Assembly: GCF_023517795.1 (NCBI RefSeq)
Contig: NZ_CP082928.1
Span: 4,402,001-4,466,000 of the forward strand
Length of the DNA stretch: 64,000 nucleotides
Direction: 5' to 3'
From: Pseudomonas fulva
GTDB taxonomy: Bacteria > Pseudomonadota > Gammaproteobacteria > Pseudomonadales > Pseudomonadaceae
Below the pieces are notes generated by a model that was not told the origin of the DNA, ran no database searches, and was given only the letters and a program-made list of their open reading frames with translations. The position numbers were made by a program, and so were the translations under genes. Below are positions 57,077-64,000 of the stretch, one piece after another. How positions within the stretch are numbered: the first letter of the stretch is position 1; each line of letters starts with the position of its first letter.

Positions 57077-57874
57077 CTACAGCGCCACGAACAGCAGGAA
57101 GGTGCCGAGGATCAGGCGGTAGATCACGTACGGCAGCATGCCGATGCGATCCAGCGCGGCCAGGAACAGCTTGATGCACAGGAACGCCGAGACGAACGAC
57201 AGGCCGATGCCCCAGGCCATGTCGCCCCAATGGGCTCCATCGCCCTGTTCGATCAGGTGCACGGTCTTCAGGCTGCCGGCGGCGAGAATCAGCGGTATCG
57301 ACAGCAGGAAGGAAAAGCTCGCCGCGCTCTTGCGGTCGAAGCCGAGCATCAGCGCCGCGGTCATGGTGATGCCCGAGCGCGAGGTGCCGGGAATCAGCGC
57401 GAGCATCTGCGCCAGGCCGATCAGCAGGGCGTGGCGCCAGGTCATGCGGCTCATGTCGGCGTCGCGGCTGCCGTTCACGTCGGCCCACCAGAGCACCAGG
57501 CCGAAGACGATGGTGGTGGTGCCGATCACCAGCATGGAACGGGTGTACTGCTCGATCAGCGATTCGAACACCAGCCCGGCCACCGCAGCCGGAACGGTAG
57601 CCAGGATGATCATCCAGCCCATGCGGCTTTCCGGGCTGGCGCGGCGCTGCAGCACATGGCCCAGCCAGCCGCTGACGATGGCGGCGATCTGCTGGCGAAA
57701 GGCGAGCACCACGGCCATCAGGGTGCCGACATGCACGGCGACGTCGAAGGCCTGGCCCTGGTCAGGCCAGCCCAGCAGTTGCGAGGGCAGGATCAGGTGG
57801 GCGGAGGAGGAGACGGGGATGAATTCGGTAACGCCCTGGATGAGCGAAAGAACGAGCAGGTGTAGCCAGTCCAT
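57077..57874 (-). CDS. uppP: Undecaprenyl-diphosphatase UppP/BacA
   Basis: 265 residues, about eight helices. The signature EFIPVSSSAHLIL (17-29) and the second motif PGTSRSGITM (about 165-175) form the active site that removes a phosphate from undecaprenyl diphosphate, recycling the lipid carrier for cell-wall synthesis and giving bacitracin tolerance. The ATG at 57874 has an AAGGA site. It stands alone and is convergent with nothing. Confidence 0.96.
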   Translation of the reverse strand: MDWLHLLVLSLIQGVTEFIPVSSSAHLILPSQLLGWPDQGQAFDVAVHVGTLMAVVLAFRQQIAAIVSGWLGHVLQRRASPESRMGWMIILATVPAAVAGLVFESLIEQYTRSMLVIGTTTIVFGLVLWWADVNGSRDADMSRMTWRHALLIGLAQMLALIPGTSRSGITMTAALMLGFDRKSAASFSFLLSIPLILAAGSLKTVHLIEQGDGAHWGDMAWGIGLSFVSAFLCIKLFLAALDRIGMLPYVIYRLILGTFLLFVAL

Positions 57875-58101
57875 GGGGTTCCTTAGTGAGGCGCTGACGG
57901 ATGCGAACTGCGGGTATGACCCGGCGAGGGCGGATTTTCTCCCTCGCAACCTGTCGGTAAGCTGACACACATGCACACAATTTCGTGGCCAGGCCCGATT
58001 CGGCTGCGTCGCAGCGCTGCCCTCGGGCCACGAATTTGCTATCGTGAGCGCCCCGCGGGCCAAGCGCACCGCGGCTCCGTAGACCTCCGAGAACTCCCTC
58101 C

Positions 58102-59385
58102 ATGCAATCTGCAGCCTCGTCGGCACCCGGCCGGCCCCTGACTCGTAGCGATTACAAGACCTTGTCCCTGTCCGCACTCGGCGGCGCCCTGGAATTCTAC
58201 GATTTCATCATTTACGTGTTCTTCGCCACCATCGTCGGCAAGCTGTTCTTCCCGCCGGACATGCCCGACTGGCTGCGTATGCTGCAGACCTTCGGCATCT
58301 TCGCCGCCGGCTACCTGGCACGCCCCCTGGGCGGCATCATCATGGCGCACTTCGGCGACCTGATCGGCCGCAAGCGCATGTTCACCCTGAGCATCCTGAT
58401 GATGGCGGTGCCGACCCTGATCATGGGCCTGCTGCCCACCTACGCGCAGATCGGCATCCTCGCGCCGTTGATGCTGCTGCTGATGCGCATCATCCAGGGT
58501 GCGGCGATCGGCGGCGAAGTACCGGGCGCCTGGGTGTTCGTCTCCGAGCACGTGCCGGCGCGGCATATCGGCTACGCCTGCGGCACGCTGACCTGCGGCC
58601 TGACCACCGGCATCCTGCTCGGCTCGCTGATGGCCACGCTGATCAATAGCGTGTTCACCGCCGAGCAGGTGCTGGACTGGGCCTGGCGTGTGCCGTTCCT
58701 GATCGGCGGGGTGTTCGGTCTGTTCGCCATGTACCTGCGCCAGTGGCTGCACGAAACCCCGGTGTTCACCGAGATGCAGCAGCGCAAGGCGCTGGCCGCG
58801 GAGCTGCCGCTGAAAACCGTGGTGCGCGACCACCGCGGCAGCGTGGCGATTTCCGCACTGCTGACCTGGCTGCTGTCGGCCGGCATCGTGGTGGCGATCC
58901 TGATGACGCCGACCTTCCTGCAGACCCTCTACGGCTTCGATGCAGTCACCTCGCTGAAGGCCAACAGCCTGGCCATCGTCATGCTCAGCATCGGCTGCAT
59001 CGTCAGCGGCGCCCTGTGCGACCGTATCGGTGCCGGCCGGGTGCTGGTGGTCGGCTGCACGGCGCTGGCGGTCTGTGCCTGGCTGTTCTACAGCGGCCTG
59101 CACGCCAATCCGCAATGGCTGTTCCCGCTGTATGCGCTGGTCGGCCTGTTCGTCGGCACCATCGGCGCGGTGCCCTTCGTGATGGTGCATGCCTTCCCGG
59201 CGCCGGTGCGCTTCAGCGGCCTGTCGTTCTCCTACAACATGTCCTATGCGGTGTTCGGCGGCCTGACCCCGGTGGCCGTGTCGCTGCTGGTCAAGTGGAG
59301 CCCGCTGGGCCCGGCGTACTACCTGATCGCCCTGTGCGGCGTGGGCGTGATCATCGGCCTGACGTTACTGCGCAAGGGGCGTTGA
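58102..59385 (+). CDS. MFS transporter, metabolite:H+ symporter (MHS) type
   Basis: 427 residues with about twelve helices. GALEFYDFIIYVFFATIVGKLFFP, ARPLGGIIMAHFGDLIGRKRMFTLS and RIIQGAAIGGEVPGAWVFVSEHV are MHS hallmarks, a group that includes citrate, alpha-ketoglutarate, proline/betaine and shikimate importers. Substrate unknown. The ribosome site before 58102 is weak; the N-terminal 15 residues are dispensable-looking but no better start is visible. Confidence 0.9.
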   Translation: MQSAASSAPGRPLTRSDYKTLSLSALGGALEFYDFIIYVFFATIVGKLFFPPDMPDWLRMLQTFGIFAAGYLARPLGGIIMAHFGDLIGRKRMFTLSILMMAVPTLIMGLLPTYAQIGILAPLMLLLMRIIQGAAIGGEVPGAWVFVSEHVPARHIGYACGTLTCGLTTGILLGSLMATLINSVFTAEQVLDWAWRVPFLIGGVFGLFAMYLRQWLHETPVFTEMQQRKALAAELPLKTVVRDHRGSVAISALLTWLLSAGIVVAILMTPTFLQTLYGFDAVTSLKANSLAIVMLSIGCIVSGALCDRIGAGRVLVVGCTALAVCAWLFYSGLHANPQWLFPLYALVGLFVGTIGAVPFVMVHAFPAPVRFSGLSFSYNMSYAVFGGLTPVAVSLLVKWSPLGPAYYLIALCGVGVIIGLTLLRKGR

Positions 59386-59458
59386 GTAGCTGACTGCTTC
59401 GCACCAGCCGGCCGAGCCGGTATGGTGCGAGCACGTTCACAACGCGATGGAGAAGCCC

Positions 59459-59899
59459 ATGAGCCTTTACGGCGATTACGATTCGCAGAACATCTTCGCC
59501 AAGATCATTCGCGGCGAGATGCCTTGCTACAAGCTGTACGAAGACGACGACGTGCTGGTGTTCCTGGATCTGTTCCCGCAGTCCTTCGGCCATACCCTGG
59601 TGATCCCCAAGCGCGCCGAAGCCCGCAACCTGCTGGAGATCGACGCGGACAACCTGACCAAGCTGACCCTGGCGGTGCAGAAGGTCGCCCGCGTACTGGC
59701 CGACGAGTTGCAGCCCGATGGCGTGCAGATCGCCCAGTTCAACGGTGCGCCTGCCGGGCAGACGGTGTTCCATATCCATATGCACGTGATTCCGCGTTTC
59801 AGCGAGCAGGGGCTGCACGCCCACGCCAGTGGCAAGGCCGACCCGGCCGAACTGGAAAAGCTGCAGGCCAGGCTGGTGAAGCGCTTCCAGAGCGCCTGA
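59459..59899 (+). CDS. HIT-family nucleotide hydrolase
   Basis: 146 residues. The HIT motif HIHMHVIPR (positions about 99-107) is intact, and the fold starts NIFAKIIRGEMPCYKLYEDDDVLVFLD. HINT/HIT enzymes hydrolyse adenosine phosphoramidates or dinucleotides. I chose the ATG at 59459, which has GGAG 6 bases upstream; the ATG at 59447 overlaps that site. It lies 73 bases after the MHS gene, perhaps on its transcript. Confidence 0.92.
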   Translation: MSLYGDYDSQNIFAKIIRGEMPCYKLYEDDDVLVFLDLFPQSFGHTLVIPKRAEARNLLEIDADNLTKLTLAVQKVARVLADELQPDGVQIAQFNGAPAGQTVFHIHMHVIPRFSEQGLHAHASGKADPAELEKLQARLVKRFQSA

Positions 59900-59928
59900 G
59901 CGGATTGGCCCAGTGGGGGCAGACCATA

Positions 59929-60050
59929 CGCGCGAAAAAAATCGCGGGCATGGCCCGCTCCCACGCGCATTCATCTCTACGCTGAACCTGCTGACGCAAA
60001 ATGCCTACTCGCCCCAGATTATGTGGGAGCGCGCCATGCGCGCGAAAAAC
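59929..60050. repeat. Inverted pair of REP-type palindromes
   Basis: Two REP-like units in opposite orientation: CGCGGGCATGGCCCGCTCCCAC around 59943-59964 with an adjacent CGCGAAAAAA, and GTGGGAGCGCGCCATGCGCGCG near 60023-60044 with an adjacent AAAAACC. This pairing is typical of REP doublets (BIME-like). It shares core sequence with the unit at 697-762. Confidence 0.8.
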
Positions 60051-60182
60051 CTTGGGCATAAACTAGGCGTTCCCGCCTGCTCACCACAGCGCGGTGGCTG
60101 AGTGTTTTTCGGATGGGCAAGGCGCTTAGCCACGACACCCATCGCTCCTGATCAGCAGCGAAGGCTGAATCACTACCCGCTA

Positions 60183-61109
60183 TCACGCGCGCCGTTTCAG
60201 GCACTGGCTCAGCCATTCATAGCCGCTGACCAGCAGGATGCCGCACAGCACCAGCAGGGCACCGAGGATGAAGTTGGCCTCCAGCGGCTCGCCCAGCAGC
60301 ACCACGCCGAACAGGATGCCGAACATCGGCGTCATGAACGACAACACCCCCAGGCGTGACGCCAGGTAGTTGCGCAGCAGCCAGAACCAGGCCAGGAAGC
60401 TGGCGAACGACACCAGCAACGCCTGGAAGATCAGCCCGCCGACGGCGATAGGCGTGGGATTGAAACGCAGCTGGTCGGTCACCGCGCAGGCCAGGATCAG
60501 CAGCACGAAGCCGCCCAGCAACTGGTAGAACAGCGTCTGGGTGACCGGCGCGTTGGACAGCCGTGAAGCGCGCACCACCACGGTGGTCGCGCCCCAGGCC
60601 ATGGCACCGAGCAGGCCGAGGACGTCGCCATACAGCTGGCGGCCGGCATCCGCCGTTTCCACACCGCCGGAACGCCCGGCGAACGACACCACGATGCCCA
60701 TGAAGGCAATGCCGATACCCAGCCACTGCAGGGGCCGCAGGCGTTCGGCAGGCAGCCGCCAGTGCAGCCCCAGCGCCGCGAAGATCGGCGCCGTGTAGAG
60801 AAAGATCACCATGTGCGAAGCGCTGGTGTGGCGCAGCCCCTCGCCAACCAGCATGAACTCCAGGGCGAACAGGAAACCGACCACCAGCCCAGGCCGCCAA
60901 TTGCCGGTACGCACCCCCAGCCCGTCACGTCGCCATAGCATCAACAGGGCCACCAGCAGCGCGGCGATACCCGAGCGCAGAGCCAGCATCAGCACCGGTG
61001 CCACATCGTCGGCGGCGGCCTTGAGCACTACCTGCTGCATGCCCCAGATCATGCACAGGCCAACCATCAGGCCGCCGGCCAGGCCATCGATGTTCTTGCG
61101 CGTGTCCAT
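60183..61109 (-). CDS. EamA-family (DMT) transporter
   Basis: 308 residues, ten helices in two EamA repeats: GLAGGLMVGLCMIWGMQQVVLKAAADD and the second LLGAMAWGATTVVVRASRLSNAP, followed by PMFGILFGVVLLGEPLEANFILGALLVL. The group includes metabolite and amino-acid exporters; the substrate is not known. It is convergent with the HIT gene across the REP pair. Confidence 0.9.
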   Translation of the reverse strand: MDTRKNIDGLAGGLMVGLCMIWGMQQVVLKAAADDVAPVLMLALRSGIAALLVALLMLWRRDGLGVRTGNWRPGLVVGFLFALEFMLVGEGLRHTSASHMVIFLYTAPIFAALGLHWRLPAERLRPLQWLGIGIAFMGIVVSFAGRSGGVETADAGRQLYGDVLGLLGAMAWGATTVVVRASRLSNAPVTQTLFYQLLGGFVLLILACAVTDQLRFNPTPIAVGGLIFQALLVSFASFLAWFWLLRNYLASRLGVLSFMTPMFGILFGVVLLGEPLEANFILGALLVLCGILLVSGYEWLSQCLKRRA

Positions 61110-61267
61110 GGGGGTCGCTCGTTGAGATGTGGGGCGCCATTATGGTGCTGCCGCCTTGCGCAAGCCAGCGCGCCCAGGGCGATGGATTTATTGCACGCTT
61201 ATGGCAATGTGCTTGTCTGTGAGCAGAGCCTGTTGCTCGACATCCCGTGACTCTCCGGAGAGACCCC

Positions 61268-61687
61268 ATGCGTCTGACCTATGCCGTACTGCCCCTGCTG
61301 CTCCTGGCCGGTTGCTCGTCCTATCAGGCCGACCCCGACAAGGTCACCGACATCCCGACCGAGCGCCTGCGTGCCTATCAGGCGCCGGTACAGGGCGGCG
61401 GCGAAGTGCTGGTCACCCGTGATCTGGGGCTGATGGGCGGCGGCTGCTACGTGGCCGTACTGATCGACCGCAAGCTGGCGGCGCGTATCGCCGTCGGTGA
61501 ACAGGGCCGCTTCCAGGTGCCGGCGGGCAATCGCATCGTCGGCATCGCCGCCGACAGCGAAGACCAGACCCTGTGCGGCAAGGGCCGCCTCAATCGCGAG
61601 GTGCTTGTGAAGGTCGAGGCGGGCGGTGTCACCAATCTGCGTATCGTCAGCCAGAACCGTGGCGGCTTCGACATTCTTCCCGAATAG
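61268..61687 (+). CDS. Small outer-membrane-type lipoprotein
   Basis: 139 residues with a lipobox (LLLLAGCSS, C16). The mature part is beta-rich and contains a GGGCYVAVLIDRKLAARIAVGE strand and FQVPAGNRIVGIAAD, resembling DUF3617/DUF2846-like lipoproteins of pseudomonads; the exact family is uncertain. GGAGAGACCCC precedes the ATG at 61268. It lies 45 bases upstream of the monooxygenase and may share a transcript. Confidence 0.8.
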   Translation: MRLTYAVLPLLLLAGCSSYQADPDKVTDIPTERLRAYQAPVQGGGEVLVTRDLGLMGGGCYVAVLIDRKLAARIAVGEQGRFQVPAGNRIVGIAADSEDQTLCGKGRLNREVLVKVEAGGVTNLRIVSQNRGGFDILPE

Positions 61688-61732
61688 GCAAGGTAGAATC
61701 GTCCTTCACTCGATACCGCACAGGATGTGCCC

Positions 61733-63034
61733 GTGAAGGATCTACCCATCGCAATCGTCGGCGCCGGCACCGCAGGGTTGGCCAGCGCCATTCTGCTGGC
61801 CCGCCAGGGCTGGCCGGTTACTCTCTACGAACGCGTTGCCGAGCTGCAGCCGGTGGGCGCCGGCATCCTGCTGCAGCCCTCGGGGCTGGCGGCGCTGCGC
61901 CACCTGGGACTGCTCGATGAATGCACCGCGCTTGGCGCGCCGGTCAGCCGCCTGTTCGGCACCTCGGCCTGCGCCCGGCGGGTGATTCTCGACACCCGCT
62001 ATGCCCACTGGCAGGCCGATTCCTTCGGCCTCGGCATTCACCGCGGGGTGTTGATGACCGCCTTGCTCGGTGCGGCACGTGCAGCCGGGGTGACCATCCG
62101 TACCGGCGTATCGATTTCGCGCTTCGTGCAGGCGCCCACCCATGTGCGTCTGCTTACCGACGATGGTCAGGGCAACGAGTCGGTGCTGGGCGAACACGGA
62201 GCGCTGATCCTGGCCGACGGCACCCGCTCGCAGCTGCGTGCGCAGATGCAGGTGCGCCAGGTGGTCAAGGCCTACCCCTGGGGCGCGTTGTGGAGCATCG
62301 TGCCGACCCCGGAGGGCGCCGACTCCACCGACCTGCGCCAGTGGTACCGCGGCTGCTCGCAGATGTTCGGCATCATGCCGACCGGCGTGACCCACAGCCA
62401 GCGGCAAACCAAGCTGAGCAGCCTGTTCTGGAGCCTGCCGATAGTCAATCACGCTGCCTGGCAGCAGGCGGGCCTGGAGGCCTGGAAGGATTCGGTGCGC
62501 AAGCTGGCAGGCGAGCCGGCCGACGCCTTTCTGCGCGCCATCGAGTCGCCGGAGCAGCTGATGCTGGCGAGCTACGCCGACGTGCGCATGCACCAATGGC
62601 ATGACCGCCGGGTGCTGGCTATCGGTGACTGCGCCCATGCCATGAGCCCGCAGCTGGGGCAGGGCGCCAACATGGCCCTGGTCGACGCCGTGGCGCTGGC
62701 CGATGCCCTGGGTACTTGCGGCATCGGCCAGGCTGCCGATCCTGCTGCCTGCTTCGCCGCCTATGGCGCGGTGCGCGGTGCTCACCTGGGTTATTACCGC
62801 CAGGCCAGCCGCCTGCTGACGCCGTTGTTCCAGTCGCACAGCAGCGTGCTGGCGGTGCTGCGCGACAGCGCGCTGTTCGTGGCGCGGCATCTGCCTCTGG
62901 GCCGCCAGCATGCCGTGACCACCCTGGTTGGCGCGCGTACCGGCTGGCTGTTCTCGGGCAAGGGTGCGGCGCCGCTGCATGCCTGGCGCAAGCCAGCTCC
63001 GGCAGAGCCGGTGCTGGAAGCGACTTCGGCCTAA
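61733..63034 (+). CDS. FAD-dependent monooxygenase (aromatic-ring hydroxylase type)
   Basis: 433 residues. The Rossmann motif AIVGAGTAGLASAILLARQG and GAGILLQPSGLAAL begin the protein, and the C-terminal FAD/substrate motif GDCAHAMSPQLGQGANMALVDAVALAD is complete. Such enzymes hydroxylate aromatic or other substrates with NAD(P)H. I chose the GTG at 61733 because AGGA lies 7 bases upstream; the GTG at 61727 is an alternative. Its stop overlaps the stop of the convergent transporter by 4 bases. Confidence 0.88.
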   Translation: MKDLPIAIVGAGTAGLASAILLARQGWPVTLYERVAELQPVGAGILLQPSGLAALRHLGLLDECTALGAPVSRLFGTSACARRVILDTRYAHWQADSFGLGIHRGVLMTALLGAARAAGVTIRTGVSISRFVQAPTHVRLLTDDGQGNESVLGEHGALILADGTRSQLRAQMQVRQVVKAYPWGALWSIVPTPEGADSTDLRQWYRGCSQMFGIMPTGVTHSQRQTKLSSLFWSLPIVNHAAWQQAGLEAWKDSVRKLAGEPADAFLRAIESPEQLMLASYADVRMHQWHDRRVLAIGDCAHAMSPQLGQGANMALVDAVALADALGTCGIGQAADPAACFAAYGAVRGAHLGYYRQASRLLTPLFQSHSSVLAVLRDSALFVARHLPLGRQHAVTTLVGARTGWLFSGKGAAPLHAWRKPAPAEPVLEATSA

Positions 63035-64000
63035 GCGGTGGCCCGGGTCTTCTGCACGTGCCAAGCCCAGAGGAACACCAGGAGGCCGGCTACTGCGGTC
63101 GCCGCGCCGATATAGCCGGTCGAGGTCCAGCCGAACCCGGCGCTGATCGCCAGGCCACCGAGCCACGGGCCCAGGGCATTGGCGATGTTGAAGGCGGCAT
63201 GGTTGGACGCCGCGGCGAGCGTCTGGGCGCCGGTGGCCACGTCCATCAGGTGGGTCTGCAAGGCTGGTGACAGGGCGGCGATGGTGCCCAGGGCGAGAAT
63301 CGCCGGCAGCACCGTCCACAGCGAGTGGGTGGCGGTCGGCAGCACCAGCAGTACCAGCGCGCTCCACAGCAGGATCCAGGCCACCGACTTGAAGCGCAGG
63401 CGGTCGAACAGCCAGCCGCCGGCCATGTTGCCGAGAATGCAGCCGACACCGAATATCGCCATGGCCACCGGAATCATCCCCGGGCTGACCCGGGTGACTT
63501 CCAGCAGGGTTGGCGCCATGTAGCTGAACACGCAGAACATGCCGGCAAAGCCGATCGAGCCGATGCCCAGTGCCAGCCAGATCGGTGCGCGATTGAAGGC
63601 GCGCAGCTCGTTGATCGGGCTGCTGCGCACTTCGCTGCGGTCCAGCGGCAGGAGCAGGGCAATCATCGCCACGGTGGCCAGCGCAATTACGCTGACCAGG
63701 GCGAAGGCGAAGCGCCAGCTGGCGCTCTGGCCCAGCCAGGTGGCCAAGGGGTTGCCGACCAGAATGGCCACGCTCAGGCCCATCAGTACCCGACTGACCG
63801 CCTTGGCGCGCTTGTGGGGCGGTGCCATGGAGGCTGCGACTAGCATGGCGATACCGAAATAGGCGCCATGGGGCAGCCCGGCAAAGAAGCGAAACACCAG
63901 CAGCGACAGGTAATCGGGCGCCAGGGCGCTGGCCAGGTTGCCCACGGCGAACACGCCCATCAGCAGCAACAGCAGGTGCTTGCGCAGCAGGCGCGAGCCC
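63031..64000 (-). CDS. MFS exporter of the DHA1/AraJ type (5' end outside window)
   Basis: The last ~322 residues of a drug/sugar-efflux-type MFS transporter; the N-terminus lies beyond 64000. FRFFAGLPHGAYFGIAMLVAASMAPPHKRAKAVSRVLMG and the middle repeats CVFSYMAPTLLEVTRVSPGMIPV and GNMAGGWLFDRL are typical. It probably exports small compounds (sugars, arabinose-type or drugs). The reading frame stays open to the window edge, so the gene is cut, not broken. Confidence 0.9.
   Translation of the reverse strand, partial: GSRLLRKHLLLLLMGVFAVGNLASALAPDYLSLLVFRFFAGLPHGAYFGIAMLVAASMAPPHKRAKAVSRVLMGLSVAILVGNPLATWLGQSASWRFAFALVSVIALATVAMIALLLPLDRSEVRSSPINELRAFNRAPIWLALGIGSIGFAGMFCVFSYMAPTLLEVTRVSPGMIPVAMAIFGVGCILGNMAGGWLFDRLRFKSVAWILLWSALVLLVLPTATHSLWTVLPAILALGTIAALSPALQTHLMDVATGAQTLAAASNHAAFNIANALGPWLGGLAISAGFGWTSTGYIGAATAVAGLLVFLWAWHVQKTRATA

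Overview
The window looks like a chromosomal segment of a free-living Pseudomonas or close relative. Base composition is high-GC, the families are typical of the genus (DUF3509, DUF1652, an OprD-type porin, FabV, acetylpolyamine amidohydrolase beside a PotF-type binding protein), and REP-type palindromes lie between genes. No tRNA, rRNA or CRISPR array was seen. Assignments come from reading the sequence and recalling families; no database search was run.

Layout. 1-3237: a sugar-acid locus with a truncated talarate/galactarate dehydratase, a LacI-type regulator and a divergent zinc alcohol dehydrogenase. 3572-6741: DUF3509, a DUF892 ferritin-like protein, a membrane protein, and an SCO1/CtaG-like pair for cytochrome oxidase copper assembly. 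6783-19142: a dense sensory island. A chemoreceptor is followed by a six-gene operon (rsbR, rsbS, rsbT, a kinase-like/PP2C fusion, a histidine kinase, a hybrid kinase), then a second chemoreceptor and another hybrid kinase. This is a stressosome-type partner-switching module whose likely output is two-component signalling, because no sigma-B-like factor is encoded here. 19161-22322: a NUDIX hydrolase, an OprD-family porin split by a 263-bp non-autonomous element, DoxX and a small KGG-repeat stress protein.

22655-32773: a DUF1652 protein, a small orphan, a large hybrid kinase, a solute-binding protein, a GAF/EAL c-di-GMP protein, a RhtB-type exporter, an alanine/sodium symporter, and a PRISE-type reductase divergent from its probable HxlR regulator. 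32853-37250: a divergent pair with no obvious housekeeping role, namely a 1063-residue protein with five N-terminal repeats and a hydrophobic C-terminal region (HrpK-like in layout) and a cysteine-free protein with a thaumatin-like motif. 37267-41999: a SulP transporter, fabV, a Gfo/Idh/MocA oxidoreductase and a DUF1090 protein.

42059-49448: an amine or amino-acid catabolic operon (ornithine cyclodeaminase/TynB-like, RidA, FAD oxidase) preceded by two tandem, partly identical dCache chemoreceptors. 49793-53257: a four-gene Mn/Fe/Zn ABC importer with a Fur-box-like palindrome upstream. 53539-56881: polyamine binding protein, acetylpolyamine amidohydrolase and an AraC regulator. 57077-64000: uppP, MHS transporter, HIT protein, EamA exporter, lipoprotein, FAD monooxygenase and a truncated MFS exporter.

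The two places most worth following up are the stressosome-like operon (8770-14197) and the HrpK-like/thaumatin-like divergent pair (32853-37250). The element-split porin is the clearest genome-dynamics event.
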